Part shown: one piece after another, positions 18,050-26,688 of the stretch | How positions within the stretch are numbered: position 1 is the first letter of the stretch | Layout: each line of letters starts with the position of its first letter | DNA from: Caballeronia turbans | GTDB taxonomy: Bacteria > Pseudomonadota > Gammaproteobacteria > Burkholderiales > Burkholderiaceae | Direction: 5' to 3' | Assembly (NCBI GenBank): GCA_001544655.2 | Contig: FCOD02000002.1 | Span: 62,001-126,000 of the forward strand | Length of the DNA: 64,000 nucleotides | Notes under the pieces: model-generated | Database searches by the model: none | Told to the model about the DNA's origin: nothing | What the model saw: only the letters and a program-made list of their open reading frames with translations | Position numbers and translations under genes: made by a program

Positions 18050-18388
18050 CTAGGTCGGCGCAAATACCACCGCGCCAGCGTCGGAGACGTGCGTAAAGCT
18101 TCGAAAGAAGCGATACGTCTGATCGCCGACTGTCATCCGATTCAACCCGACCTGGGTCAGTTCAAGTATTTCCTCTGCTACCGCCGTCGCAACCGTGCCC
18201 TGGCTCGTCAATTTGACGTCCTCGTCCGCGGGATTGCCGATGTACACCGCGAAAATGTCTTTATCGCGGCGCATCATGACCACGCACTTACCCTTTTCCA
18301 GAGATATTTCCAGGTATGAGGCGAGCGTTTGCAGCGACTCGGGCGTGTGCCCTTCAAGGCCGGACGTTGCTTCTGAAGCGGTGCGCAT
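18050..18388 (-). CDS. hypothetical protein, 112 aa
   Basis: I do not recognise this family. The product is soluble, with alternating strands and helices (LEKGKCVVMMRRDKDIFAVY, then GTVATAVAEEILELTQVGLN) and a C-terminal RFFRSFTHVSDAGAVVF. ATG 18388 has GGAG 8 nt upstream. It lies 97 bp upstream of the DUF4258-like gene on the same strand and could form a pair with it. Base composition and codon use look more relaxed than in the metabolic genes nearby, which fits an accessory origin. Confidence 0.6.
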   Translation of the reverse strand: MRTASEATSGLEGHTPESLQTLASYLEISLEKGKCVVMMRRDKDIFAVYIGNPADEDVKLTSQGTVATAVAEEILELTQVGLNRMTVGDQTYRFFRSFTHVSDAGAVVFAPT

Positions 18389-18694
18389 TGTGCTGTCTCC
18401 GTCCAAAGATGTAGGTCCAGCAACGTTAGAGTACTCCCAAGCTGCCCGGCTTCGCCACGGGCGCTCCTGCAAGCGTTTCCGGGCGAGTCGGTCGGTACGG
18501 CGAGAAGCAACGACACATACGGAGTCAGATATGCAAGGTCGCGAGCCGCGACTGCGCCCCGAGGTTCCAGCCGACGCTCTTGCACCACGATACGGGGATT
18601 GTTCGTCCACGTCGGCTTGTCTGTTCAGGGCGCAATGCTTTTTCCCGCGCCGGAGTCCGCATAGAGTGGCAGGCTCAATCTCGGATTCGTCATT
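18389..18694. other. 306-bp intergenic region, nothing recognised
   Basis: Divergent spacer between the 112-aa hypothetical gene and the MFS exporter gene. No convincing ORF, palindrome or terminator was seen. It should hold both promoters. Confidence 0.4.
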
Positions 18695-19933
18695 ATGCAA
18701 ATTGATACGCCTGCGACATCAGCGTCGCCATATGGAAGGACCACATCGTTGCGCCAATGGCTTTCCGTGGTCGCGGTCGCTGTCAGCGCATTCGCCTTCG
18801 TCACGGCCGAGTTCTTGCCGGTCGGGCTTCTGAGTCAGATTGCGCACGACCTCGGCGTCAAGCCTGGCGTTGCCGGTTTGATGGTGACGATGCCTGGAAT
18901 CATGGCCGCCATATTCGCGCCGGCGCTGATTGCCGGTGCTGGACGCATGGACCGCCGTTTCGTATTTCTGCTGTTGACGGCAGTGCTCTTGATCTCCAAC
19001 GTTTTGTGCGCAATCGCTACGAGTTTCCCGGTTCTCCTCGCTGGCCGCGCCTTGCTCGGCGCCGCGCTGGGTGGATTCTGGACCTTGGCGACGGCCGCTG
19101 CGCCCCGACTCGTCGAACCGAAGGATGCCGCAAAGGCCACCGCTACCATTCTGACGGGCGTCACGTGTGCAACGGTCATCGGCGTGCCGCTCGGCACGTT
19201 CATCGCTTCGTTCGCGTCGTGGCGAGCCTCGTTCGCCGCGACCGCGGGACTCGTGGCGCTCGCCCTTGCGGCACAGGCGCTCCTCGTGCCGTCGCTGCCG
19301 TCTGCGTCGGCGCTGCGCGTTTCCGATTTCAAAACATTGCTTCGGCGTCCGCAAACCCGGTGGAGTCTGCTGATGGTCGCGCTCGTGTTCGGAGCGCATT
19401 TCTCGACATACACCTACATCGCGCCGCTGCTGGAGCAGGATTTCTCCGTGCGCGGTATTACGCTGCTGCTGTTCGGATTCGGCCTGGTGGGATTCTTTTC
19501 GAATGCGCTGATGTCGATGGCGGTTGCGAACCACCTGAAAAAGTCCGTCGCGGCGATGATCTTGCTCTTGCTGATCGCCATATCGTCGATGCTGGTGCTC
19601 GACCATTCGATCGTAGGTGAAGCAGCAGGGATGCTGCTCTGGGGCGTCGCCTTCGGCGCGCTGCCGCTCTGCTTCAGCGTATGGATTCAGCACGGCACGG
19701 CGGACATGCCCGAAGCGGGCTCGGCGATGTTCGTCAGCATCATTCAGGTCGCCATCGCCGCCGGGTCCGCAGTGGGCGGTTCGATTGTCGACCATGCCGG
19801 GGTAAGCGCCGACTTCACGTTGGGATGCGGGCTCGCCGTGCTCGGTCTGTTAGCGCTGCAACGCCTTGCCGCACTGGAGCGGCCGGCCGCCAAATCTTCC
19901 TTCGTCAGCGAGTGCGAGCCATCGGCGGATTGA
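18695..19933 (+). CDS. MFS exporter, DHA1 family (AraJ/NepI-like)
   Basis: A 412-residue transporter with 12 membrane helices. The N-terminal half has TAEFLPVGLLSQIAHDLGV and LLAGRALLGAALGGFW, hallmarks of the AraJ/NepI/YdhP branch of drug:H+ antiporter 1. Members export purine ribonucleosides, sugars or drugs. No good Shine-Dalgarno precedes ATG 18695. No regulator is next to it, so the substrate cannot be inferred. Confidence 0.85.
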   Translation: MQIDTPATSASPYGRTTSLRQWLSVVAVAVSAFAFVTAEFLPVGLLSQIAHDLGVKPGVAGLMVTMPGIMAAIFAPALIAGAGRMDRRFVFLLLTAVLLISNVLCAIATSFPVLLAGRALLGAALGGFWTLATAAAPRLVEPKDAAKATATILTGVTCATVIGVPLGTFIASFASWRASFAATAGLVALALAAQALLVPSLPSASALRVSDFKTLLRRPQTRWSLLMVALVFGAHFSTYTYIAPLLEQDFSVRGITLLLFGFGLVGFFSNALMSMAVANHLKKSVAAMILLLLIAISSMLVLDHSIVGEAAGMLLWGVAFGALPLCFSVWIQHGTADMPEAGSAMFVSIIQVAIAAGSAVGGSIVDHAGVSADFTLGCGLAVLGLLALQRLAALERPAAKSSFVSECEPSAD

Positions 19934-19985
19934 CGTGCGGCCCGAAGCGGTTATTGCGTCGAGGCCGCGCGGAAAGTTGGCGGCT

Positions 19986-20933
19986 TCAGAGTTGTCGAGC
20001 CGCGCGGCCGTCGCGCGGCCGTCGAGTCATCACGACGATCCCCAGGCCGGAGACTATCGTTCCGCCGAGCATCGGCCAGGAGAGCGGCTCTCCGAATAGT
20101 GCCCACGCCCATACGAAAGTGACCGAAGGACTCAGGAACAGGACGCTCGACACGCGTGCGGGCGACGACCGCCGCAGGCATACCCAGTACAGCCCGTAAC
20201 CACCAAGTGTCGAGATGACCGCCGTCCAGCAAACGCTGGCGGCGAAGCCGGTGGTCGCGATCGGCATCACGCTCCCTTGCGAACGCTGCAGACAGAAGAA
20301 CACGAGGCATGACACGACGCAGTGTATCCAGAGAGTACACAAGAGACTCAGCGAGCCGGTGCGAGAGGCGGTCCGTTGCTGCCAGACCGTGGCCACCGCC
20401 AGCGACATCATGCCCGCGACCGGCAAGGCGTATGCCCAACGAGGAGCGGAGCCGAGGGTCAACGCGTCATGACTGACCATGATTGCCCCGGCCAGCCCGA
20501 GCGCCATGCCGGCCCATGTCCGGCCCGAGTTGCGCTCCCTGAGAACCAGGGATGAAATGACGACCGTGCCAACCGGCAGAAGATTGGCAATCAGCGCGCA
20601 AAGACCCGCTGATACGCCGAGCTCGATCCCCTTCCCAACGCCTGCGATATAGCCTGCCAACGCGAACAAGCCGATTGCAGCCTGCCGCGCCACCACGGAT
20701 GGCGGCGCGCCGATTATTTCCCGCAAGACAAAGGGAAGCAGGCAGATCGAAATGACCGCACAACGCCACAGCACGACGAGAAACATCGGCGCGTAGTCCG
20801 TGGAAAATCGCATCCCGACGAAGCCCGAACTCCACGCGACGACCATCAGCGCTTCCAATGCCGGCAAAGGCAGGCGTAGCGCATCAATGGCAGGCGGATT
20901 CGAGGCAAGGCCGGGTCGCGAAACTTTTGTCAT
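19986..20933 (-). CDS. EamA/DMT-superfamily transporter
   Basis: A 315-residue inner-membrane protein with ten hydrophobic segments arranged as two EamA repeats: VVAWSSGFVGMRFSTDYAP at the start of the first, and VLFLSPSVTFVWAWALFGEP in the second. The group exports amino acids and metabolites. The gene is divergent from a LysR gene 77 bp away, the classic layout for a regulator controlling an exporter, so regulation by that LysR is likely. Confidence 0.87.
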   Translation of the reverse strand: MTKVSRPGLASNPPAIDALRLPLPALEALMVVAWSSGFVGMRFSTDYAPMFLVVLWRCAVISICLLPFVLREIIGAPPSVVARQAAIGLFALAGYIAGVGKGIELGVSAGLCALIANLLPVGTVVISSLVLRERNSGRTWAGMALGLAGAIMVSHDALTLGSAPRWAYALPVAGMMSLAVATVWQQRTASRTGSLSLLCTLWIHCVVSCLVFFCLQRSQGSVMPIATTGFAASVCWTAVISTLGGYGLYWVCLRRSSPARVSSVLFLSPSVTFVWAWALFGEPLSWPMLGGTIVSGLGIVVMTRRPRDGRAARQL

Positions 20934-21010
20934 GCGTCCAGCGTAGTCTGCGATCGGCGATTAGAAAATCAAAATATACTGATGAGGTCGTTCAATACGG
21001 TTGAACCATC

Positions 21011-21862
21011 ATGGAATCGGTCCTCGATATCGAACTCTTGCGCACCTTTCATGCGGTGGCCCGGCTCGGCAAATTTCGCTCGGCGGCCGAGCATGTGCAT
21101 AGAAGCCCGGCTGCGGTCAGCATTCATATCCAGCGCCTCGAAGCCATCGCCGGTGGCAGGCTGCTCGACCGGGACAACCAGTCCGTCACGCTGACCGCGC
21201 TCGGCAAACGGCTGCTTGCAGGTACGAGCGAGCTGTTGAGCGCGCATGACCGCGTGCTGCGGGAAATTCAGGGAAAAACGCTCGCGGGACGCGTCGTGCT
21301 CGGCGTGCCGGACGAGTATGCCGCGCATATCGTCCGGGATATTCTTCCGGGCTTCGCGGTCAGCTGGCCCAATGTGGTGCTGGAAGTGAAAACCGCACCG
21401 AGCCTCAAGCTTCGGGACTGGGTGACGCGCGGCAAGCTCGACGTCGCGTTATTGGTTCAACCCGTCAAAGCGAGCAGACCGGCGGATGTCCTGACGATGA
21501 CCACGCCGGTCTGGGTCGGGAGTTCGACCTTCGTGCTGGCCGAGGACCGCCCGCTTCCATTGGCGTTATACGGCGAGCCGTGCCCCTATCGTGTGGCAAT
21601 GACGACTGCGCTCGAGCGTGCCGGGCGCAAATGGCGCGTCGTGCTCGACAGTGCGTCGAGCCAGGTCATCAAGACCTGCGTCGAGTCGGGGCTTGCCGTG
21701 ACGCTGCTCGACCGCGCGCGCGTCAGCGAAGATATGCGAGTGCTGGACATGCTTCCGCATATCGGCGATCACGAAGTCGTTTTGATGCGGGATGGCACCG
21801 GCCGTGCAAGCGACGCGATCGACGTGCTCATCGCCACGATCAAGGAAAACTTCAGGCTGTAA
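21011..21862 (+). CDS. LysR-family regulator, divergent from EamA transporter
   Basis: A 283-residue LysR protein. The winged helix spans about 5-65 (LLRTFHAVARLGKFRSAAEH, then AAVSIHIQRLEA), and the effector domain follows (RVVLGVPDEYAAHIV, then CVESGLAVTLLD). It begins right after the 77-bp divergent region shared with the EamA transporter gene and probably controls it and itself. The effector is unknown, most likely the exported compound. Confidence 0.88.
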   Translation: MESVLDIELLRTFHAVARLGKFRSAAEHVHRSPAAVSIHIQRLEAIAGGRLLDRDNQSVTLTALGKRLLAGTSELLSAHDRVLREIQGKTLAGRVVLGVPDEYAAHIVRDILPGFAVSWPNVVLEVKTAPSLKLRDWVTRGKLDVALLVQPVKASRPADVLTMTTPVWVGSSTFVLAEDRPLPLALYGEPCPYRVAMTTALERAGRKWRVVLDSASSQVIKTCVESGLAVTLLDRARVSEDMRVLDMLPHIGDHEVVLMRDGTGRASDAIDVLIATIKENFRL

Positions 21863-21864
21863 TG

Positions 21865-22806
21865 TCAGCTCTCCCGCGGCGCATCGATATGAGCGGCATC
21901 GCTCTCCAGTATCCGCGGAACCACGTCCTTGACGAACTCGACGAACGTCCTGACCTTCGCATTGAGATACTGCCGCGACGGATACAGCGCGTAAAGCGTG
22001 AGCGCCTGCAATCGATAGTCAGGCAGCACGCGCACGAGCGCGCCGCTTTCGAGCAGCTTGCTCGCCGTCGACATCGGCAGCGCGCCGATGCCCACGCCCT
22101 CGCGCAGCGCGACCGCCAGCGCGCCCGCGACATTTACGCCGAAGTTCGTCTTCGCAAGCGCGAAGGTCTCCGTGCCCTTCGGGCCTTCGAAGGTCCAGAC
22201 ATCGCGCGGAAAGAGCGGCGAGACGAGTTGATGACACGGATGACGCGACAACTCCGCAAGCGTGCGCGGCTCGCCGTGCCCGCGCAAGTACGCCGGCGAC
22301 GCGCACAGCACACTATGCACCGTGCCGAGGCGCTGCGCGACGAGGCTCGAATCCGGCAACTCGGCGATGCTCGCCTGCACGGTGAGATCGTAGCCTTCGT
22401 CGATGATATCGGGCGTGTGCTGCGACAGCGTCAGATCGACGGACACCGCCGGATGACGTTCCCGATAGCGCACGATGGCGGGCACGACATACGACTGCCC
22501 GAGGCTCGTCGATGCATGAATGCGCAAGTGCCCGGAAGGGCGCAACTGTGCATCGGCGGCTTCGGCTTCGGCCACGTCGACGCACGCGAGTATCTGCTCG
22601 CAGCGCTGCAGATAGCGCTTGCCCGCCTCGGTGAGGATCACGCGCCGTGTGCTCCGATGCAGGAGCCGCGTATTCAGATGCGCTTCGAGCGCGGCGATGG
22701 CCCGCGAGGTCGCGGCCGTCGATATATTCATGCGTTGCGCGGCGGCGGTGAAACTGCCTTCTTCGGCTACGCGGGCGAACATCCGCATGCTGCTGAGTGT
22801 GTCCAC
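21865..22806 (-). CDS. LysR-family regulator (CrgA-like)
   Basis: A 313-residue LysR protein of the CrgA/DmlR branch: MDTLSSMRMFARVAEEGSFT at the N-terminus, TSRAIAALEAHLNTRLLHRS in the recognition region, and a type-2 periplasmic-binding effector domain. It lies 22 bp downstream of the MFS efflux gene on the same strand, so it may belong to the merR-MFS operon. It ends 2 bp from the convergent LysR stop. Confidence 0.87.
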   Translation of the reverse strand: MDTLSSMRMFARVAEEGSFTAAAQRMNISTAATSRAIAALEAHLNTRLLHRSTRRVILTEAGKRYLQRCEQILACVDVAEAEAADAQLRPSGHLRIHASTSLGQSYVVPAIVRYRERHPAVSVDLTLSQHTPDIIDEGYDLTVQASIAELPDSSLVAQRLGTVHSVLCASPAYLRGHGEPRTLAELSRHPCHQLVSPLFPRDVWTFEGPKGTETFALAKTNFGVNVAGALAVALREGVGIGALPMSTASKLLESGALVRVLPDYRLQALTLYALYPSRQYLNAKVRTFVEFVKDVVPRILESDAAHIDAPRES

Positions 22807-22828
22807 TTTTTATGTGCTCTGAGACGGA

Positions 22829-24385
22829 TCAGTCGATTCGCTTCTGCCATGCGGCGATCACGCTCGCGCACAGTGCGACGCCGATGATGTAATAGAAGCC
22901 ATCCAGCGAACTGAGGAAGTTCGCCTGCTGCGTGACGATGCGGCCGATCTCGACGAGCGCGAGGCTCTTCGCTTCGGATGCGCTGTGGCCCATGCGCTCG
23001 AACGCGCCGAGCAGGCTCTGATATACGCCCTGAAACGTCGGGTCATACGGGTTGACCGTTTCTACGAGCCGCGTCTGATGCAGCGCGACGCGATGCTGTT
23101 CGAGAATGATGATGGTCGCCGTCGAGAACGAATACGTCAGTTGCTTGACGATGTTCTTGAAACGATAACCGTGGCTGTACTCCTCGACCGCGAACACACG
23201 GAATGTCAGGTTCGCGACCGGCAGCGCGATGAAGAGCAGCAGCATGCCGCGCAGGACCATCGGCGCGATGAGCCATGGCATGCTCACGTCGGGCGGCAAG
23301 CCGATCATCCATGTGCCGATGAACGCGGCCAGCAGAAAGCCGGCCATGATCATCCACTTCTTGTGCCTGATGCGCGACGCGTAGCGGAAATAGACGACGG
23401 CCATGCCGAGCGAGACCATCGACGTGAAGCCGACGAGCCGCCCCGCGTTTTCGACCGGATAGCCGAGCCCGCCTTCGAGCAGGCGCGACACCAGAAAGCT
23501 CATCGCGTTGTTGATGTAATAGAACGCGATGTACAGCACGATGCCCACCTGAAACGTCTTTTCACGCAGCGCATGCAGCCGCAACAGCGGCTTCGGATGA
23601 TGCCACTGATGCCATATGAACCAGCCGAGCGACAGCAGCCCGGCAACAGTCAGCACGATGAGCTCGGGCGACGTGCTGAAAAGCTCGAAACGCACTTGCT
23701 GCATGACGATCTGCAGCGCGCCCTGCGCAAACGCGAAGATGATGTACGGCCAGAAGTGCGCTTCGCCGCGCGCCTCGGGATGTACGCGGCCCGTGGACGG
23801 CACCGCGACGAACGCCAGCATGCCGAGCGCGACGCCCGCGAACGCGGTGCACGAGAAGAGCGCGCGCCAGCCGAGCGATGCGACCAGATAGCCGCCGCAC
23901 AAGGGAGCGAGCGCAGTGCCGAGCAGGATCATGTTGAGAAAGCGGCGCGTCGCGGCGGGGCGCGTCTCTTGCGTAAAGCGCGTCTGAATGAGGATGCGCG
24001 CGGCGCTCATCATCGGGCCGATGAAGTAGCCCTGAAAGCCGCGCGCGAGCGCCAGCTCGATGGCCGATTCGGATAGCGTCGCCGCCACCGCACCCGCCGC
24101 GAACAGAAACAGGCATCCCGCGATATAGCGCCGATTGCCGAGCCGTTCGATCCACCATTGCTGCTGCAGGATGCCGAGCACGGACGCTACCGCATACGCG
24201 CTCGACGCCCACACGAGTTCATCGGACGATGCATTGACGCCGCCCGCGATATAGCTCGTGAAGAATGAAAAGACCGAGTTGTCGAAGTAGTCGAGCCCGG
24301 TGGCGAGCGCGATAGCCCACGCAAACAGATCGCCGGGAAAACGTTCCGCGACCGGCTTTGTCTGCCGATATGGCGCTTGCGTCAT
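22829..24385 (-). CDS. MFS multidrug efflux transporter, DHA2 (EmrB-like)
   Basis: A 518-residue protein with about 14 membrane helices, the DHA2 layout (FAWAIALATGLDYFDNSVFS near the first helix; ALARGFQGYFIGPMMSA in helices 4-5). It is expected to export organic compounds by proton antiport, but no EmrA or outer-membrane partner is present. Its ATG overlaps the merR stop (ATGA), so it is coupled to the MerR regulator. A much longer open frame runs upstream through merR in another phase and is not used. Confidence 0.88.
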   Translation of the reverse strand: MTQAPYRQTKPVAERFPGDLFAWAIALATGLDYFDNSVFSFFTSYIAGGVNASSDELVWASSAYAVASVLGILQQQWWIERLGNRRYIAGCLFLFAAGAVAATLSESAIELALARGFQGYFIGPMMSAARILIQTRFTQETRPAATRRFLNMILLGTALAPLCGGYLVASLGWRALFSCTAFAGVALGMLAFVAVPSTGRVHPEARGEAHFWPYIIFAFAQGALQIVMQQVRFELFSTSPELIVLTVAGLLSLGWFIWHQWHHPKPLLRLHALREKTFQVGIVLYIAFYYINNAMSFLVSRLLEGGLGYPVENAGRLVGFTSMVSLGMAVVYFRYASRIRHKKWMIMAGFLLAAFIGTWMIGLPPDVSMPWLIAPMVLRGMLLLFIALPVANLTFRVFAVEEYSHGYRFKNIVKQLTYSFSTATIIILEQHRVALHQTRLVETVNPYDPTFQGVYQSLLGAFERMGHSASEAKSLALVEIGRIVTQQANFLSSLDGFYYIIGVALCASVIAAWQKRID

Positions 24386-24888
24386 TCGCCCGCATCCTCG
24401 GCGCGCTGCGTCTTGCGCCGCTTGCGCGCGGCCAGGCGTTCTTCCAGCAGCACTTCCTTGCTTTCGCCCGCGATTCTGCGCCGCAAATAATCGAGGTCGC
24501 TGGCGAGTTCGCTGCGCACCGCCTGCGCTTCCTTCAGTTCGCGGCGCACGGCGGCGATGCGCGCATCGACCGATTCGATCTGCTGCGACAGCGCCTGCTC
24601 GATCTCCCGCAGCGACGAAGCCGAATAGCCGGTACGGCCTTCGCCTTGCGTTTCCATCGGCCGTTTCAGCATCTCGACGATGCCCTGCAGCGAGAATCCG
24701 AGCGAACGCAGCCGCAGGATGCGCGCGAACAGTTCCAGGTCCTGCTCGCTGTAGAGCCGGTACCGGCCTTCGCTGCGTGAGGGCGTGACGAGGCCACGCT
24801 CTTCGTAATACTTGAGCGTGCGCGGCGTGACTTGCAGGCGCACGGCGGCGTCGCGGATGGTGAGGAGCGCGGGCTTGGTCGCGGACAT
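24382..24888 (-). CDS. MerR-family transcriptional regulator
   Basis: A 168-residue MerR protein: winged helix TIRDAAVRLQVTPRTLKYYE (residues 9-28), RSEGRYRLYSEQDLELFARI wing and helix 3, then a long coiled coil (about 85-150). The C-terminus has no conserved cysteines, so an organic effector is more likely than a metal ion. ATG 24888 gives the family N-terminus. The perfect 14-bp inverted repeat 38 bp upstream is its likely operator, and the efflux gene is translationally coupled behind it. Confidence 0.9.
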   Translation of the reverse strand: MSATKPALLTIRDAAVRLQVTPRTLKYYEERGLVTPSRSEGRYRLYSEQDLELFARILRLRSLGFSLQGIVEMLKRPMETQGEGRTGYSASSLREIEQALSQQIESVDARIAAVRRELKEAQAVRSELASDLDYLRRRIAGESKEVLLEERLAARKRRKTQRAEDAGE

Positions 24889-24925
24889 GACGGCACCGGA
24901 GGGGCAGATCGATGCCGCAGTATAA

Positions 24926-24957
24926 CGCAAACCTGTACGTTCGCGTACAGGTTTGCG
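24926..24957. promoter_or_regulatory. perfect 14-bp inverted repeat, probable MerR operator
   Basis: The arms cgcaaacctgtacg (24926-24939) and cgtacaggtttgcg (24944-24957) are exact complements around a 4-nt centre. On the minus strand the repeat is followed at once by TATACT (24919-24924), a good -10 for merR, so the palindrome lies in the promoter spacer/-35 region, as MerR-type operators do. It also lies upstream of the divergent phosphatidylserine synthase gene. Confidence 0.75.
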
Positions 24958-25055
24958 GGCATGCGGAGTGCTTTGCAAAGAGGGCGCGATGATAGACTTG
25001 ACAGCCTTGCGGCGCTGGTCGTCGGTGCCGCCGAACGTCACGAAGACAGAAACGA

Positions 25056-25664
25056 ATGAAACGATTCTCGATGATCCGCGATTTCCACCTGGCCGACTGG
25101 TTCACGCTGGGTAACGCGGTGTGCGGCACGGGCGCGCTGTTCTCGTCGATGTCCTATCTCGACGATTCCGACGTGCTGCATATCTATCTCGCCTGCGCGC
25201 TCGTGTTCGCCGCGCTCGTCTTCGACGTGCTCGATGGCCGCATCGCGCGCTGGCGTCAGAAGGCGTCGCTGCTCGGCAAGGAACTGGATTCGCTCGCCGA
25301 TGTGATCTCCTTCGGCGTCGCGCCGGCGATCATCGGCTATGGCTTCGGCATGCGCGGGCTGTACGACCGCATCGTTCTGGCGTACTTCGTCGCGTGCGGC
25401 GTGTCGCGTCTCGCGCGCTACAACGTGACGACCGAAGAGATGTCGGGCGGCGGCGGCAAGGTCACCCATTTCGAAGGCACACCGATTCCCACGTCCTTCG
25501 TGATCGTGCTGCTGCTGACCATCGGCGCATGGTCCGGCGCGATCGGCGAGAGCATGTGGCTCGGCACGTGGCGCGTCGGCGGTTTCACGCTGCATCCGCT
25601 CGTGCTGATCTACGCGATTTCCGGCTCGTTGATGATCAGCCGCATCCGCATTCCTAAGCCATGA
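25056..25664 (+). CDS. pssA: CDP-diacylglycerol--serine O-phosphatidyltransferase
   Basis: A 202-residue membrane enzyme that joins serine to CDP-diacylglycerol, the first step towards phosphatidylethanolamine. The complete CDP-alcohol phosphotransferase motif is present: D57xxD60G61xxA64R65, G74xxxD78xxxD82. About six membrane helices follow. The length suits the short PssA type II form. The gene overlaps the convergent LysR gene by 11 bp. A serine head group is inferred from overall resemblance; other CDP-alcohol enzymes share the motif. Confidence 0.85.
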   Translation: MKRFSMIRDFHLADWFTLGNAVCGTGALFSSMSYLDDSDVLHIYLACALVFAALVFDVLDGRIARWRQKASLLGKELDSLADVISFGVAPAIIGYGFGMRGLYDRIVLAYFVACGVSRLARYNVTTEEMSGGGGKVTHFEGTPIPTSFVIVLLLTIGAWSGAIGESMWLGTWRVGGFTLHPLVLIYAISGSLMISRIRIPKP

Positions 25665-26595
25665 CTTCCTGAGCCATGACATGCGGCGCGCTTGCCGACG
25701 GCGCCGCATCGAACTTGTCCTTCAGCGACGTCGCCAGAAAATCCACGAACGTCCTGATCTTCGCGTCCACGTGCTGACGCGACGGATACACCGCATATAC
25801 GCTCGCGCTCATCAGCGGATAGTCGGGAAAGAGGCGCACGAGCCGGCCGTCCCTGATGTCGTCGGCGACGAAGTAATGCGGCATCGCGCCGACGCCCGCG
25901 CCTGCCAGAAGCGCGACGCGAATCGCCCCGGCGTCGTTGACCACGATCTGGTCGATGCTGGCGGTGACCCCGGAGGCGAGTTCCGCATGCCAGTCGCACG
26001 GATGCGCGAACGGCGCGTTGATGCGCGTAAGCGCGTGCATCGGCAGATCGGAGATGGACTCCACCGCGTGTCGCCCGAGATACGCCGGCGCCGCGACCAG
26101 CACACGCTGAAAGCGCCCGACGATGCGGTACGCGTTGCCCGAATCGGGCAGCGAGGCGGCCGACAGCACCGATACGTCGAATTGTTCCTGCACGAGGTCC
26201 GGCATGCCCGCCAGCAGCTTCAGATCGACCGTCACTTGCGGATGCGCGCGCCGGTATTCGACGATCGTCGACATCAACTGCGCGAGGCCCAGATCGGGCG
26301 CCGCGTGCACGCGCAGGCGGCCGCGCGGGATCATGGCGGCATCGCTCGCTTCGGCGTCGGCGGCGTCGATGTCGGCGAGGATCTTCCTGCATTTGCGGTA
26401 GTAGCGCTCGCCGCTGTCGGTGAGCGACACGCGGCGCGTCGTGCGCTGCAGGAGCCGCGTGTGCAGGCCGTCTTCGAGCGAGGCGATTGCCCGCGACACG
26501 ATGCCCACGCTGCAATCCATATCTTTCGCGACGCCGCTGAAGCTGCCGGTTTCGGCGACGCGTGAGAACACCCGAATGCTGAAGAGCTTGTCCAT
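25654..26595 (-). CDS. LysR-family regulator (CrgA/DmlR-like)
   Basis: A 313-residue LysR protein: MDKLFSIRVFSRVAETGSFS, VSRAIASLEDGLHTRLLQRT, then a substrate-binding domain (LRVHAAPDLGLAQLM). ATG 26595 is preceded by GGAGGC and gives the usual N-terminus, whereas the frame is open for 24 more codons. It lies 93 bp downstream of an MFS exporter gene on the same strand and is its most likely local regulator. Confidence 0.87.
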   Translation of the reverse strand: MDKLFSIRVFSRVAETGSFSGVAKDMDCSVGIVSRAIASLEDGLHTRLLQRTTRRVSLTDSGERYYRKCRKILADIDAADAEASDAAMIPRGRLRVHAAPDLGLAQLMSTIVEYRRAHPQVTVDLKLLAGMPDLVQEQFDVSVLSAASLPDSGNAYRIVGRFQRVLVAAPAYLGRHAVESISDLPMHALTRINAPFAHPCDWHAELASGVTASIDQIVVNDAGAIRVALLAGAGVGAMPHYFVADDIRDGRLVRLFPDYPLMSASVYAVYPSRQHVDAKIRTFVDFLATSLKDKFDAAPSASAPHVMAQEVMA

Positions 26596-26688
26596 ATCCG
26601 CTTCGCCTCCGATTCCGATCATGTCAACGATGGAATGAAGATACGTTCGCGAAGCGCTTCGCGCCATCAGCCGTGGATACAGGGCCGC

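Noticed and set aside
18050-18700. 216-residue version of the 112-aa hypothetical protein
   Set aside because: The added N-terminus is low-quality, Arg-rich text; GGAG precedes the internal ATG at 18388.
22829-25129. A single 766-residue protein joining the efflux transporter and upstream sequence
   Set aside because: The extra N-terminal part is an out-of-phase reading of merR; the transporter start lies in an ATGA overlap with merR.
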